Notes: a model not told the origin generated them from the letters alone. 43,860 bases of DNA from Pseudomonadota bacterium (GCA_018241745.1 JAFEDG010000005.1:1-43860), one strand, 5' to 3'. Positions 1 to 10,031 are shown, numbered from the stretch's first letter. Numbers and translations: made by a program.

Positions 1-918
1 GGCTGCAAGCCCTACCGCCGCCGCCACGCGCCGCGCCGGGACGCGCCGCGTGAGCGCCGGCATGCGACGGACGATGCGCCAGGCGAAGCCGCCCACGAGC
101 GTGGCGAACACGGTGATGTGGAGACCCGAGATGCTGATCAGGTGGGCAACGCCGGTGGCGTTGAACACGCGCCACTGCGCTTCCGGGATCGCCGCCTGGT
201 CGCCGATGGCGAGCGCGACGACGACGCCGGCGTAGCGTCGCTCGCCGAGCGCCGCGACGAGCCGATCGCGCACATGCTCGCGCACGACGTCGACGAGATC
301 GCGCGGGTCGCCTGCCCATCCTGCGAGCCGCACGTTGGACGCGCCGGGGCGGACCGCGCCGGTGGCGCGCAGACCACGCTCGAACAGCCATGCCTCGATG
401 TCGAAGCCGCCGAAGTTGAGCACGCCGTGCGGACGCTTGAGCGTGACCGCGAGGCGCCAGCGTTCGCCCGCGCGCGGCATCGTCAGCGCGGCCGTCTCCG
501 CCCCCGTTGCCACCGGGGACGGCTGCGGCGGATACCAGCCAAGCGCGAGCCGCCCCGGGATGCGCGAGGGAGGGACCACCGACTCCACGCGCAGCACGAA
601 ACGCGCGCCGTCGGCGACACGCGTCGGCATCCCATCGACGGTGCCGGTAACGGTCAGCGGCACGCCTTCCAGCGCACGCGGCAACGCATCCTCCAGCCGG
701 ACGTGCGCGCGCGCAGTGGCCAGTACGGCGCCTGCAAGAAGCGCAGCGGCGATGCCGCACGCCGCAGCCCGCCGACCGCCACGGCGCATCGCGACCTGCG
801 CGCACCACGTGCCCACCACCGCGGCCGCCGCGACGGCCGGCCACGGCAGCAGCGCGCCCATGAACTGCACCGCGAGCGTGCCGCAGGCGAATGCCACCAG
901 CGTAAGGCGCAGCACCAT
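1..918 (-). CDS. comEC: ComEC/Rec2 DNA uptake channel protein, N-terminal part (runs off window edge)
   Basis: This is an inner-membrane protein of the competence channel that carries single-stranded DNA into the cytoplasm. The reverse strand reads continuously from an ATG at 918 to the window edge, giving about 305 residues of a protein usually near 750-850. The start is hydrophobic (MVLRLTLVAFACGTLAVQF), as in ComEC. At about residue 254 it carries the family hallmark GVAHLISISGLHI, the entry of the Competence domain with its conserved glycine and histidine. An in-frame ATG at 963 would add 15 residues; an in-frame stop lies just upstream of that. I prefer 918 because it begins directly with the membrane segment. 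The gene is divergent from folE. The C-terminal metallo-beta-lactamase-like domain lies outside the window, so intactness cannot be judged. Confidence 0.88.
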   Translation of the reverse strand, partial: MVLRLTLVAFACGTLAVQFMGALLPWPAVAAAAVVGTWCAQVAMRRGGRRAAACGIAAALLAGAVLATARAHVRLEDALPRALEGVPLTVTGTVDGMPTRVADGARFVLRVESVVPPSRIPGRLALGWYPPQPSPVATGAETAALTMPRAGERWRLAVTLKRPHGVLNFGGFDIEAWLFERGLRATGAVRPGASNVRLAGWAGDPRDLVDVVREHVRDRLVAALGERRYAGVVVALAIGDQAAIPEAQWRVFNATGVAHLISISGLHITVFATLVGGFAWRIVRRMPALTRRVPARRVAAAVGLAA

Positions 919-1021
919 CGTCGGAACGTTCCCGCGCGCGCCGGGACGGCGCCCGTCGCACATCGTCGCGTACGCGGGCGAAGGTGCGCCATGCTACGAA
1001 AGACCGAGCCCTGGGCTGGCC

Positions 1022-1027
1022 TATACT
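1022..1027 (+). promoter_or_regulatory. Possible -10 element (TATACT) upstream of folE
   Basis: TATACT lies 30 bp upstream of the folE ATG in the comEC/folE divergent gap. No convincing TTGACA-like -35 is seen at 16-18 bp spacing, so this is a weak sequence-only call. Confidence 0.3.
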
Positions 1028-1057
1028 TTCCCTTTTCCACGACGCTGAACGCGCGCC

Positions 1058-1633
1058 ATGCCGCCCAACCTCGAACGCCTGGCTTCCCTCACCCGCGAAC
1101 TGCTGACCGAGCTCGGCGAAGACCCGACACGCGAGGGGCTGCTGAAGACGCCCGACCGGGTCGCCAAGTCGCTGGCGTTCCTGACGTCCGGCAACCGGAC
1201 CGACCTCAAGGCCGTCATCAACGACGCGATCTTCACGCAGCAGACGAACAGCATGGTCATCGTGAAGAACATCGAGGTCTACAGCCTGTGCGAGCACCAC
1301 CTGCTGCCGTTCTTCGGGCGCTGCCACATCGGGTACATCCCGACGGGCAAGGTGTTCGGCGTCAGCAAGCTCGCACGCATCGTGGACATGTACGCCCGCC
1401 GGCTGCAGTTGCAGGAACGCCTCGGCGAGCAGATCTCGCAAGCTGTCATGGACAACATCGGCGCCACGGGCGTGGGCGTCATGATCGAGGCCCGGCACCT
1501 GTGCATGATGATGCGCGGCGTCGAGAAGCAGAATTCGGTCATGGTCACCTCGTCGCTGCTGGGCGCATTCCGCGAATCGCAAGCCACGCGCGACGAATTC
1601 GTCTCGCTCGTCACGCGTCCCGTCGCCGCCTGA
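1058..1633 (+). CDS. folE: GTP cyclohydrolase I (type IA)
   Basis: It converts GTP to 7,8-dihydroneopterin triphosphate, the first step of tetrahydrofolate and pterin synthesis (EC 3.5.4.16), in the cytosol. The 191-residue length is normal. The zinc-binding set is visible: Cys78 and His81 in [15 protein letters not shown], and Cys149 in [11 protein letters not shown]. The substrate-binding stretches [19 protein letters not shown] and [13 protein letters not shown] are also present, so this is the zinc-dependent FolE-I and not the FolE2 type. The ATG has no strong Shine-Dalgarno sequence. The gene is monocistronic, with a GC hairpin just after the stop codon. Confidence 0.96.
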   Translation: MPPNLERLASLTRELLTELGEDPTREGLLKTPDRVAKSLAFLTSGNRTDLKAVINDAIFTQQTNSMVIVKNIEVYSLCEHHLLPFFGRCHIGYIPTGKVFGVSKLARIVDMYARRLQLQERLGEQISQAVMDNIGATGVGVMIEARHLCMMMRGVEKQNSVMVTSSLLGAFRESQATRDEFVSLVTRPVAA

Positions 1634-1651
1634 CCGGCGCGGCGGCCCACC

Positions 1652-1672
1652 CCGGGCGGCCGCGCCGCCCGG
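1652..1672 (+). terminator. GC-rich hairpin after folE
   Basis: A perfect 9-bp inverted repeat (CCGGGCGGC, loop CGC, GCCGCCCGG) sits 18 bp after the folE stop. No T-run follows, so it is a stable hairpin that may stop or protect the transcript rather than a classical intrinsic terminator. In the rest of the 150-bp gap before 1787 I see nothing else recognisable. Confidence 0.45.
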
Positions 1673-1786
1673 CGCACCCTTCACCCTGAGCACCACGCCA
1701 GCCGCCGGCGAGCGGCCGCGTGCTGCATCGCCTCAAGATTCGCCGGGCCATGCCGATAGCCGTGCATCACGCACGGAAATCGGACC

Positions 1787-4315
1787 ATGGCACGCCAACC
1801 TGTATCGACTGCGGCGCGACATCGCGACGCCGCCACCGCGCGCGGGCAGTCCGCGGTGTTCCCGATCCGCAGGCCGTCCGCGGGCCTCCGCTACGCGGGC
1901 ACGCTGCTCGTTTGCGCCGCATTGTTCCTCTATGCCTGCCACGCGTTCGCGCTGAACGTCGGCGTATGGCGGCCGTCGACCGGACGCTTCCTGCTGGATG
2001 CCAACGGAAGCGGCAGCATCGGCATCAGCGTGCCGATGGGCAACGGGTCGACGGATCGCGCGCTTGCGGGCGACGTCAACGGCGACGGCATCTCGGACCT
2101 GGTCATCTATCGGGCCGGCATCTGGCTCGTCGACGAAAACATGGACGGGCTGGCCGACGTCACGTTCTCGTTCGGCGGTTCGCCAGGCGACGTGCCGCTG
2201 CTTGCGGACCTCATGGGCACCGGCAAGGCGCAGCCGATCATCTTCCGTGCCGGGACGTGGCTCGTCGGCGATACGAGCGGGCACACGGTGCAGACCTATC
2301 ATTTCGGCCGCGCGGGCGATCTGCCCGTCATCGCCGATTTCGACGGCAACGGCACGCCGGACCTCGCGGTGTTTCGCGATGGTACCTGGCTGATCAACAG
2401 CAGCCGCGACGGCAGCGTGCAGCGCACGGTCTCGTTCGGCGCGAAAGGCGACGTGCCCATGGCCTTCGACGTCGATGGCGATGGCCGCGCCGACTTCGTC
2501 GTGTTCCGCCACGGCACCTGGATCGCCGCGAGCGGCGGCACGCCTGCCCCTGCGGTGCTCGCGACCGTGGCGTTCGGCATGCCGGGCGATCAGCCGGTCC
2601 CGGTGGAACCGGGGTTGTACCGCTATCGCGACGCTGCGCGCTTCCTGGCGCACGCGACATTCGGCGCCACGCGCGCGGATATCGTCAGCCTGGGTACGAG
2701 CGGACCCGCGGCGTGGCTCGACCGCCAGTTCGCCATGCCCCGTTCCTCCTTCAACGACTACGTCTATCCGCGGCTGATGGCGACGGTGGCGCAATACCCG
2801 ATGGCCGGCGGCGCGCAGCGCATCCTGAACAGCGAGGCGATCTGGAAGCAGTACTTCGAAGGTCCGGACCAGCTGCGGCAGCGGGTGACGTACGCGTTGT
2901 CCCAGATCCTCGTGATCTCCCGCGAGAACACGACCGCCGACTGGATGGCCTGCGCCGCGTCGACGTATGCCGACGTGCTTGCGGCCAACGCGTTCGGCAA
3001 CTACCGCGACCTCCTGAAGGCGGTGACGCTGAACCCCGCGATGGCGGACTACCTGAACCTGTGGGGCAGCGCCAAGGCCGACCCGGTGTCGGGGCAGATG
3101 CCCAACGAGAACTATGCGCGCGAGGTGCTGCAGCTGTTCTCGATCGGCACGGTGATGCTGAATCAGGACGGCACGCCGATGCTCGACCGGCACGGCGTCG
3201 CCATCCCGACGTACACGCAGGCGACCGTGCAGTCGTTCGCCCGCGCATTCTCCGGATGGACGCTGGCAGGCCAGGATTTCACGCAGCCGTGGCAGTGGAA
3301 GTGGCCGGTGACGTATGACCGCGCTTCGCCGCCGGACCCGACGCGCAACCTCGTCGCGGCGTGCAAGGCGTACGGCCAGCCGATGCAGGCATGGATGACG
3401 ACCTACCTGTCGGCCGATGGCGTCACGACCCTGCCCGGCCCGCCGCATGACCAGGCCAAGAAGCAATTGCTCGCGTACCCGAAGGCGGTGAGCGCGACGT
3501 TGCCTGCGAACCAGACGCCGATGCAGGACCTCGACGCGGCGATCAACAACATCTTCAATCATCCCAACGTCGGGCCCTTCATCGGCCGCCAGCTCATCCA
3601 GCGGCTGGTGACGAGCAACCCGAGCCCCGCGTACGTGTCCCGCGTCGCGGCCGCGTTCAACAACAACGGCAGCGGCGTGCGCGGCGACATGCGCGCCGTC
3701 GTCCGCGCGATCCTGCTCGATCCCGAGGCCACCGACCTCGCCTCGGTGCAACGCCCGACGTGGGGGCGGGTCCGCGAGCCGGTGTGGCGTTTCGTGCAGG
3801 CGCATCGCGCATTCAACGCGCGCCCGCAGAACGCGGAGGGCCGCTACACGGTCTGGGACCTGTCCAACAGCATCTACCTCAACCAGGACGTGCTCCGCGC
3901 GCCGTCGGTGTTCAACTTCTACTCGCCCACGTACTCGCCGACACCGGCGCTGGCCCAGAACGGCGTCGTGGCCCCGGAGCTCGAGATCGAGACCACCGAT
4001 TCGGTGGCCCGCTACACCGACTTCTCCAAGTGGTCGATCCTGCACGGATGGGGCGCCTACGGGGCCAATGCGCCCGACTCGCCGTGGATCAAGCCTGACT
4101 ACAGCTACTACACGGCGCTCGCCGACCAGCCCGTGAAGCTCGTCGCCGAGCTCGACCTGGTCATGGCCGAGGGCATGCTCGACCCGGTGTTCAAGGATCA
4201 GCTCGCGGCAACGCTTGCGACCATTCCGATCAACTCCGACGGCGACCGGCTCGAACGCTTCTACACGGCGATGTGGCTGATCATGAACACGCCGGACGGC
4301 CTCGTGGAGAAATGA
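1787..4315 (+). CDS. Secreted DUF1800 protein with N-terminal FG-GAP/VCBS-like repeats
   Basis: The protein has 842 residues and unknown biochemical function. Domain order: a basic stretch, a hydrophobic export signal (about residues 36-56, LLVCAALFLYACHAFA), four to five repeats of about 45 residues (about 60-270) of the form GD-P-AD-DG-G-DL-VFR-GTWL with calcium-loop-like DVNGDGISD and DFDGNGTPD segments, then a DUF1800 domain from about residue 276. The DUF1800 part shows ARFLAHATFGAT, NENYAREVLQLFSIG and VQSFARAFSGW, all typical of that family. The N-region before the signal is long. An in-frame GTG at codon 24 would give a more usual signal peptide, so the start is uncertain. Only one base separates it from the DUF1501 gene, the usual partner of DUF1800 genes. 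Beta-propeller-like repeats on DUF1800 suggest surface binding, which is inference. Confidence 0.88.
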   Translation: MARQPVSTAARHRDAATARGQSAVFPIRRPSAGLRYAGTLLVCAALFLYACHAFALNVGVWRPSTGRFLLDANGSGSIGISVPMGNGSTDRALAGDVNGDGISDLVIYRAGIWLVDENMDGLADVTFSFGGSPGDVPLLADLMGTGKAQPIIFRAGTWLVGDTSGHTVQTYHFGRAGDLPVIADFDGNGTPDLAVFRDGTWLINSSRDGSVQRTVSFGAKGDVPMAFDVDGDGRADFVVFRHGTWIAASGGTPAPAVLATVAFGMPGDQPVPVEPGLYRYRDAARFLAHATFGATRADIVSLGTSGPAAWLDRQFAMPRSSFNDYVYPRLMATVAQYPMAGGAQRILNSEAIWKQYFEGPDQLRQRVTYALSQILVISRENTTADWMACAASTYADVLAANAFGNYRDLLKAVTLNPAMADYLNLWGSAKADPVSGQMPNENYAREVLQLFSIGTVMLNQDGTPMLDRHGVAIPTYTQATVQSFARAFSGWTLAGQDFTQPWQWKWPVTYDRASPPDPTRNLVAACKAYGQPMQAWMTTYLSADGVTTLPGPPHDQAKKQLLAYPKAVSATLPANQTPMQDLDAAINNIFNHPNVGPFIGRQLIQRLVTSNPSPAYVSRVAAAFNNNGSGVRGDMRAVVRAILLDPEATDLASVQRPTWGRVREPVWRFVQAHRAFNARPQNAEGRYTVWDLSNSIYLNQDVLRAPSVFNFYSPTYSPTPALAQNGVVAPELEIETTDSVARYTDFSKWSILHGWGAYGANAPDSPWIKPDYSYYTALADQPVKLVAELDLVMAEGMLDPVFKDQLAATLATIPINSDGDRLERFYTAMWLIMNTPDGLVEK

Positions 4316-4316
4316 G

Positions 4317-5762
4317 ATGGCCCACCTTCCCGCACGCGTCACGCGGCGCACGTTCCTCCGCTCGACCGGCCTCGTCGCCGCACTGGGCGCGATGCCCGCA
4401 TTGGCCCGCGCCGCCGCGGCGGCTGCCAGCGGTCCGGGCGCAGCCACCGACTACAAGGCGCTCGTCTGCATCTTCCTGCAGGGCGGCAACGACGGCCACA
4501 ACCTGGTGATCCCCACGGGGGGCAGCGAGTGGTCCGCGTACGCGACGTTCCGCGGCGCTGCCGCCGTCGCGCCGGACCAGCTGCTGCCCATCACGCCGAC
4601 GAATGCTGGCGGACGGACGTATGCGTTCCATCCGGCGCTTGCCAACCTGCAATCGATGTTCAACGGGGACAGGAGCGTCGCGGTCGTCGCGAACACGGGC
4701 GTGCTGATGGCGCCGACGTCACTCGCCCAGTACAGCGGAGGAACGGTGCCGCTGCCCCCGAACCTGTTCTCGCATTCGGACATGCAGGGGCATTGGCAAA
4801 GCGGCAATCCGGCCGCACCGTTCTCAACGGGCTGGGGCGGCCGCATCGCCGACCGCCTGACGACGCTCAACGGCCCGGCGACGATGCCGATGTCGGTGTC
4901 GCTCGCCGGCACGAACCCGTGGATGGTGGCATCGCTTGCCGCGGCACAGCCCTACCAGCTCGGTGCTGCCGGCCCGATGCCGCTGCGCGCGTACCGCGAT
5001 TCGATGACGGGCCCGCAGAGCCCGCAGGCGTTGTTCGAAAGCCGCATCGTCGTGCCGCGCTTCAACGTGCTCGAGGACGCGTATGGCGACATCGTCGCCC
5101 GGTCGTCGGACATCGCGGGCGTCGTGGGATCAGCGCTGTCCGCGGTCGGCAGCCTGCGTGCCGATTTCCCGGGCACGGGCAGTGATGGGAGCCCGGGCGC
5201 GGACAACGCGCTGGCCGACCAGTTGCGCCTCGTCGCCTGCCTCATCGCCGCCCGAGCGCAGCTGGGCGTCCGCCGGCAGCTTTTCTTCGTCATGCTGGAC
5301 GGCTTCGACACGCACGGCAGCGAGTCGACGCAGCAGGGGACGCTGCTCGCGCAACTCGACGCGGGGCTCGGCGCCTTCTACCGCAAGACCGTGGAGCTCG
5401 GCGTTGCGCAAAGCGTCACGGCGTTCACCGCGTCGGAGTTCGGGCGTACGTACACGTCGAACGGCAGCGGCTCGGATCACGGCTGGGGGAATCACCATCT
5501 CGTCGTCGGTGGCGCCGTCCGCGGAGCGACCCTGTATGGGTCGATGCCGGTGGCGGGCATCCGCAGCAACGCGTTGGCGCTGGTCGACCCCGCGTCCGGG
5601 CAGAGCGTCGACGTCGGCCAGGGACGCCTCTTGCCGACGACGTCGACCGACACGTACCTTGCCACACTGGCCGCATGGTTCGGGGTCGGGGCCGGCGACA
5701 TCGCGGCGATCTTCCCGAACGTCGGCCGCTTCCCGACGTCGAACCTGGGCTTTCTCGGCTGA
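4317..5762 (+). CDS. Tat-exported DUF1501 family protein
   Basis: The 481-residue protein belongs to the DUF1501 family, which has an alkaline-phosphatase/sulfatase-like fold and no firmly assigned reaction. Residues 10-15 read RRTFLR, a twin-arginine signal, followed by a hydrophobic, alanine-rich segment up to about residue 37. This suggests folded, possibly metal-loaded export. Family signatures are CIFLQGGNDGHNLVIP (about 51-66), FFVMLDGFDTHGSE and ASEFGRTYTSNGSGSDHGWG near residues 371-390, which supply the Asp/His residues expected for a metal site. It follows the DUF1800 gene after one base, so the two are co-transcribed and probably act together outside the cytoplasm. The next gene is convergent and ends 12 bp away. 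Confidence 0.9.
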   Translation: MAHLPARVTRRTFLRSTGLVAALGAMPALARAAAAAASGPGAATDYKALVCIFLQGGNDGHNLVIPTGGSEWSAYATFRGAAAVAPDQLLPITPTNAGGRTYAFHPALANLQSMFNGDRSVAVVANTGVLMAPTSLAQYSGGTVPLPPNLFSHSDMQGHWQSGNPAAPFSTGWGGRIADRLTTLNGPATMPMSVSLAGTNPWMVASLAAAQPYQLGAAGPMPLRAYRDSMTGPQSPQALFESRIVVPRFNVLEDAYGDIVARSSDIAGVVGSALSAVGSLRADFPGTGSDGSPGADNALADQLRLVACLIAARAQLGVRRQLFFVMLDGFDTHGSESTQQGTLLAQLDAGLGAFYRKTVELGVAQSVTAFTASEFGRTYTSNGSGSDHGWGNHHLVVGGAVRGATLYGSMPVAGIRSNALALVDPASGQSVDVGQGRLLPTTSTDTYLATLAAWFGVGAGDIAAIFPNVGRFPTSNLGFLG

Positions 5763-5774
5763 CGCGGGGGCCGC

Positions 5775-6200
5775 TCAGCGCGGGCGCAACAGCATCTGCG
5801 TGCACCGGAACAGCGCTATCGTGCGGTCGTCGGCCGCGCGCCGCACGACCGCATCCCACACCTGCGTCGTCGAGCCGAGATGTGCCGGCCGCGCGACGGC
5901 CGCGATGACACCTTCGCGCGCCGTCCCGAGGAAATTGCTCTTGAGCTCGATCGTCGTGAACGATGCCATCTCGTCGGGCAGGTGCATCATGCACGCGTAG
6001 CCGCACGCGGTGTCGGCGAGCGCGACGACGGTCGCCGCATGCAGGAACCCGTTCGGCGCAAGGAGCTCCGGCCGGATCGCGATCTCGGCGTCGAGGCGTC
6101 CGTCCTCGAGCCGCGTCACGCGGAAGCCCATCAACTCGGGCAGGCGGCCCGCGCTGCGCGCGTTGGCCAATTCGACGGTGGCATCCTTGCGCAGGGCCAT
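5775..6200 (-). CDS. PaaI-family hotdog thioesterase
   Basis: The 141-residue protein has a single hotdog fold. The segment NGFLHAATVVALADTACGYA (about residues 50-69) matches the PaaI/YbgC-like HGG-type core, where the Asn and the following helix shape the acyl-CoA thioester site; the usual HGG is HAA here. FTTIELKSNFLGTAREG is the central strand pair. It likely hydrolyses a short or aromatic acyl-CoA, but the substrate cannot be told from sequence. It lies 25 bp downstream of the threonine aldolase gene on the same strand and is probably co-transcribed with it. Confidence 0.85.
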   Translation of the reverse strand: MALRKDATVELANARSAGRLPELMGFRVTRLEDGRLDAEIAIRPELLAPNGFLHAATVVALADTACGYACMMHLPDEMASFTTIELKSNFLGTAREGVIAAVARPAHLGSTTQVWDAVVRRAADDRTIALFRCTQMLLRPR

Positions 6201-6225
6201 GCAGCGACTCCTCGTGGTGTTGGCG

Positions 6226-7257
6226 TCAGGCGGCGCGGGCCAGCGCGACGACGTCCGCGCACAGGCGGTCGACGGCGTCCGCCGGCGTGTCCCATGCGCA
6301 CATGAAGCGGCAACCGGTATCGCCGACGAATACGTAGAACTGCCAGCCGCGCTCTTTGAGGCCCGCGATCACCGGCTTGGGCAGGTGGACGAACACGCCG
6401 TTGGCTTCGGTGGGTGCCATGAACTGCGCACCCGGGACATCCGCCAGCGCTGCCGCGAGCTTTTGCGCCATCGCGTTGGCGTGTGCCGCGTGCCGGAGCC
6501 ACGCGCCGTCCGCCAGCACGCCGGTCCACGGCGCCGCGATGAAGCGCATCTTGGACGCGAGCTGGCCGGCCTGCTTGCGGCGTCGCTCGAACTCGTCGGC
6601 GAGCGACGCGTCGAAGAAGATCAGCGCCTCGCCGGACGGCAGGCCGTTCTTGGTGCCGCCGAACGTCATCACGTCGACGCCGGCACGGTGCGCGATGTCC
6701 GCCGGCGCGCAGTCCAGGTGGGCGACCGCGTTGGCGAAGCGGGAGCCGTCGACGTAGACGCGCAGTCCCGCGGCGTGCGCCGCAGCGCAGAGCGCGCAGA
6801 GCTCGTCCGGCGTGTAGACGGTGCCGAGCTCGGTGGCCTGCGTCAGCGCCAGCACGCGCGGCCGCGATGCATGCACGCCGTGGACCACCAGCCGCGGCGC
6901 CAGCGACGCGGGCGTCAGCTTGGCGTGCGGCGTGTCCAGCGTCAGCAGCTTCGCCCCACCACTGTAGAACTCCGGCGCGCCGCACTCGTCGACGTTGACG
7001 TGCGAGAAGTCGTGCGCGATGACGGCGTCCGTGCTGCGCGCGAGCTGCGCCAGCGCCAGCGCGTTCGCGGACGTGCCGCTGAAGACGAAGTAGACCGGTG
7101 CGTCGCAGTCGAACACGCGGCGCACCGCGTCGGCGGCGCGCGGCGTCCATTCGTCGTCGCCATAGCCGATCGCATGGCCGGTGTTCGCGGCCGTGAGGGC
7201 CGCGAACGCTTCCGGGCAAATGCCGGCGTTGTTGTCGGACAGGAACTGCGGCGTCAT
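6226..7257 (-). CDS. ltaE: Low-specificity L-threonine aldolase (PLP enzyme)
   Basis: A fold-type I PLP enzyme of 343 residues, expected to split L-threonine or L-allo-threonine into glycine and acetaldehyde. Visible motifs are LSDNNAGICPEAF at the N-terminus, FSGTSANALAL (about 59-69, phosphate binding), the PLP-stacking/Asp region VYVDGSRFANA (168-178) and GGTKNGLPSGEA (200-211), in which Lys203 is the expected Schiff-base lysine. It sits between alaS (29 bp upstream) and the thioesterase gene on the same strand. Glycine made here would link to folate one-carbon metabolism along with GlyA, but that is general inference. The length is normal. Confidence 0.9.
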   Translation of the reverse strand: MTPQFLSDNNAGICPEAFAALTAANTGHAIGYGDDEWTPRAADAVRRVFDCDAPVYFVFSGTSANALALAQLARSTDAVIAHDFSHVNVDECGAPEFYSGGAKLLTLDTPHAKLTPASLAPRLVVHGVHASRPRVLALTQATELGTVYTPDELCALCAAAHAAGLRVYVDGSRFANAVAHLDCAPADIAHRAGVDVMTFGGTKNGLPSGEALIFFDASLADEFERRRKQAGQLASKMRFIAAPWTGVLADGAWLRHAAHANAMAQKLAAALADVPGAQFMAPTEANGVFVHLPKPVIAGLKERGWQFYVFVGDTGCRFMCAWDTPADAVDRLCADVVALARAA

Positions 7258-7286
7258 CGCGGGCGACGGGCTGGATCGCCGCGCGC

Positions 7287-9935
7287 CTACAGCCGTTGCT
7301 CGACCCAGGCGCGTACGCTGCCCAGCGCACCCGGCAGCGCGGCGGCGTCGCTGCCACCCGCCTGCGCGAGGTCCGCCCGCCCGCCCCCCTTGCCGCCGAC
7401 CATTTGCGCGACGTGGTTGACGAGTTCGCCGGCCTTGACCCGGGCGACGAGGTCCGGCGTGACGCCGGCGATCAGCGTGACCTTGCCGTCGGCGACCGTG
7501 CCGAGCACGATCGCGGCGCTCTTGAGCTTGTCCTTCAGCTTGTCGACCGTTTCGCGCAACGCCTTCGCGTCGGCGTTGTCGAGCGCGGCCGCGACGACCT
7601 TCGCTCCCTTGACGTCGGCGGCACTGCCCGCGAGGTCGTCGCCGGCCGACGCGGCCGCCTTCGCCTTCAGCCGCGCGAGCTCGCGCTCGGTCGCCTTCGC
7701 CTGCTCCATCAGTTGCGCGATCCGCGCATCGATCTCGGCCACCGGCGCCTTCAGCGTCGCCGCCGCCGCGTTCAGCTTCTGCTCCTGGGCCTGGACGTAC
7801 GCCAGCGCGCCCTTGCCGGTGACGGCCTCGACCCGACGGATGCCCGCCGCGACACCGCCTTCGTTGACGATCTTGAAGAGTCCGATGTCACCGGTGCGGC
7901 CGACGTGGGTGCCGCCGCACAGCTCGCGCGAGCTGCCGATGTCCAGCACGCGCACGCTGTCGCCATACTTCTCGCCGAACAGCATCATCGCGCCGAGCTT
8001 CTGCGCGTCCGCGATCGGCATCACGCGCGCATGGGTCGGATGGTTGTCGAGCACCTCCGCGTTGACGATCGCCTCGACGCGCTGGATCTCGTCGTCGGTC
8101 AGCGGGGCGTGGTGCGCAAAGTCGAAGCGCGTCTTGTCCGGGTCGACGAGCGAGCCCTTCTGCTGGACGTGCCCACCCAGCACTACGCGCAGCGCCTTGT
8201 GCATCAGGTGCGTCGCCGAGTGGTTGCGCACCGTGCGCCCGCGCGCTTCCGCGTCGACGCGTGCCGTGAGCGTCATCCCCGGGGTCAGCTCGCCAGTCTT
8301 CACCTCGCCAACGTGGCCGAAGACATCCGCCTGGATCTTCTGCGTGTCGGCGACGGCGAACAGCGTCAGGCACGCGCCTTCTGCGCTCAGCTCGCCGCGA
8401 TCGCCGACCTGGCCACCGGACTCCGCGTAGAACGGCGTGCGGTCCAGCACGACGACGCCCGCATCGCCGGTGGCGAGGCGGTCGACCTTGACGCCGCCCT
8501 TGTACAGCGCAACCACCTTCGCATCCTCGGCCAGCGTCTCGTAGCCGTCGAACGTGGTCTTCGGGCCTTCGTAGGCCAGCGTGTCGCCCATCTTGAACTG
8601 CGACGCGGCGCGCGCCCGCGTGCGCTGCGCGTCCATCGCCTTCTCGAACGCGGCCTCGTCGACGGTGACGTCGCGCTCGCGGCAGACGTCGGCCGTGAGG
8701 TCATAGGGGAAGCCGTAGGTGTCGTACAGCGTGAACGCCGTGAGGCCGTCGAGCACCTTGCCATGGGCGACCTTCAGCTTGCCGAGGGCGTCCTCCAGGA
8801 TCTTCATCCCGTGGTCGATTGTCTCGCCGAAGCGCTCTTCTTCGGCCTTCAGCACGTCGGCGACGCGCGCCTTGTCGCGCGTCAGCTCCGGGTACGCGCC
8901 GCCCATCTGGCGGTCGAGGTCCTCGACGAGCCTGTAGAAGAACGGCTTCTTCTGCCCGAGCTGGTAGCCGTGGCGGATCGCGCGGCGGATGATCCGGCGC
9001 AGCACGTAGCCGCGGCCTTCGTTGCCCGGGATCACGCCGTCGACGACCAGGAACGCGCACGCGCGTATGTGGTCGGCGATCACGCGCAAGCTCGGCGACA
9101 GCAGGTCCTGCGCCCCGGTCTCGCGCACGGCGGCGCGGATCAGGTCCTGGAACAGGTCGATCTCGTAGTTCGAGTGCACGCCTTGCAGCACCGCGGCGAG
9201 CCGCTCGATGCCCATGCCCGTGTCGACGCAGGGCTTGGGCAGCTTCGTCATCGTGAACGAACCGTCCGCCGCCTTCTGGCGGTCGAACTGCATGAACACG
9301 AGGTTCCAGATCTCGATGTAGCGGTCGCCATCCTGCTCCGGCGACCCGGGCGGGCCGCCCCACACGTGCGGGCCGTGGTCGTAGAAGATCTCCGAGCACG
9401 GGCCGCAGGGACCGGTGTCCGCCATCTGCCAGAAGTTGTCGGACGCATAGCGCGCGCCCTTGTTGTCGCCGATGCGGATGCACCGTTCGACCGGCACCCC
9501 GATCTCCTGCGTCCAGATGTCGAAGGCCTCGTCGTCCTCGAAGTACACGGTCGTCCACAGCTTCTCCTTGGGGAGACCGTAGACCTCGGTCAGCAGCTTC
9601 CACGCGAAGTGGATCGCGTCGCGCTTGAAATAGTCGCCGAAGCTGAAGTTGCCGAGCATCTCGAAGAACGTGTGGTGACGCGCGGTGTAGCCGACGTTCT
9701 CGAGGTCGTTGTGCTTGCCCCCCGCCCGCAGCGAGCGCTGCGCCGTAGTCGCCCGCGTGTACGGCCGCTTGTCCTGCCCCAGGAACACGTCCTTGAACTG
9801 GACCATGCCCGAGTTGACGAACAGCAGCGTCGGATCGTTGGCCGGCACCAGAGACGAGCTCGGGACCTCCGTGTGCCCGTTGGCGACGAAGAAGTCCAGG
9901 AACCGGCGGCGGATCTCGTTGACGGTGGCGGTCAT
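7287..9935 (-). CDS. alaS: Alanyl-tRNA synthetase
   Basis: It attaches alanine to tRNA-Ala in the cytosol (EC 6.1.1.7). The 882 residues show the class II catalytic core ([40 protein letters not shown]), the central tRNA-binding region, the editing domain with zinc-type [12 protein letters not shown] near residue 570 and [13 protein letters not shown] near 672, and a coiled-coil plus C-Ala tail ending [16 protein letters not shown]. The reading frame stays open upstream to 10061, but family alignment from memory places the start at [12 protein letters not shown] (ATG at 9935). A TACAAT -10-like element lies about 50 bp upstream of it. The gene is divergent from a glycosyltransferase gene. Confidence 0.97.
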   Translation of the reverse strand: MTATVNEIRRRFLDFFVANGHTEVPSSSLVPANDPTLLFVNSGMVQFKDVFLGQDKRPYTRATTAQRSLRAGGKHNDLENVGYTARHHTFFEMLGNFSFGDYFKRDAIHFAWKLLTEVYGLPKEKLWTTVYFEDDEAFDIWTQEIGVPVERCIRIGDNKGARYASDNFWQMADTGPCGPCSEIFYDHGPHVWGGPPGSPEQDGDRYIEIWNLVFMQFDRQKAADGSFTMTKLPKPCVDTGMGIERLAAVLQGVHSNYEIDLFQDLIRAAVRETGAQDLLSPSLRVIADHIRACAFLVVDGVIPGNEGRGYVLRRIIRRAIRHGYQLGQKKPFFYRLVEDLDRQMGGAYPELTRDKARVADVLKAEEERFGETIDHGMKILEDALGKLKVAHGKVLDGLTAFTLYDTYGFPYDLTADVCRERDVTVDEAAFEKAMDAQRTRARAASQFKMGDTLAYEGPKTTFDGYETLAEDAKVVALYKGGVKVDRLATGDAGVVVLDRTPFYAESGGQVGDRGELSAEGACLTLFAVADTQKIQADVFGHVGEVKTGELTPGMTLTARVDAEARGRTVRNHSATHLMHKALRVVLGGHVQQKGSLVDPDKTRFDFAHHAPLTDDEIQRVEAIVNAEVLDNHPTHARVMPIADAQKLGAMMLFGEKYGDSVRVLDIGSSRELCGGTHVGRTGDIGLFKIVNEGGVAAGIRRVEAVTGKGALAYVQAQEQKLNAAAATLKAPVAEIDARIAQLMEQAKATERELARLKAKAAASAGDDLAGSAADVKGAKVVAAALDNADAKALRETVDKLKDKLKSAAIVLGTVADGKVTLIAGVTPDLVARVKAGELVNHVAQMVGGKGGGRADLAQAGGSDAAALPGALGSVRAWVEQRL

Positions 9936-9981
9936 TGCGGCAGCTCTTCTGCCCGTTTGGGGCGCGAAATCATAAACTTGC

Positions 9982-9987
9982 ATTGTA
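9982..9987 (-). promoter_or_regulatory. Possible alaS -10 element (TACAAT, reverse strand)
   Basis: On the reverse strand TACAAT lies 47 bp upstream of the alaS ATG. No strong -35 is seen. A second TACAAT on the forward strand at 10026-10031 faces the opposite gene, giving back-to-back promoters. Confidence 0.35.
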
Positions 9988-10025
9988 CCGCCCGAAGCCG
10001 TGCGTCCGCTCCAGCTGTGCACGCG

Positions 10026-10031
10026 TACAAT
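10026..10031 (+). promoter_or_regulatory. Possible -10 element (TACAAT) for the GT4 gene
   Basis: TACAAT lies about 75 bp upstream of the preferred GTG start, just before an imperfect dyad at 10040-10061 that would overlap the transcription start region. No -35 match is clear. Confidence 0.3.

Noticed and set aside
118..1689. 523-codon forward open frame covering comEC and folE
   Set aside because: Antisense to ComEC motifs and out of frame with FolE; both true genes have strong family signatures.
1733..4447. Long reverse-strand open frame (about 900 codons) opposite the DUF1800 gene
   Set aside because: High-GC antisense shadow: very Arg- and Ala-rich with no family motif, while the forward strand has recognisable domains.
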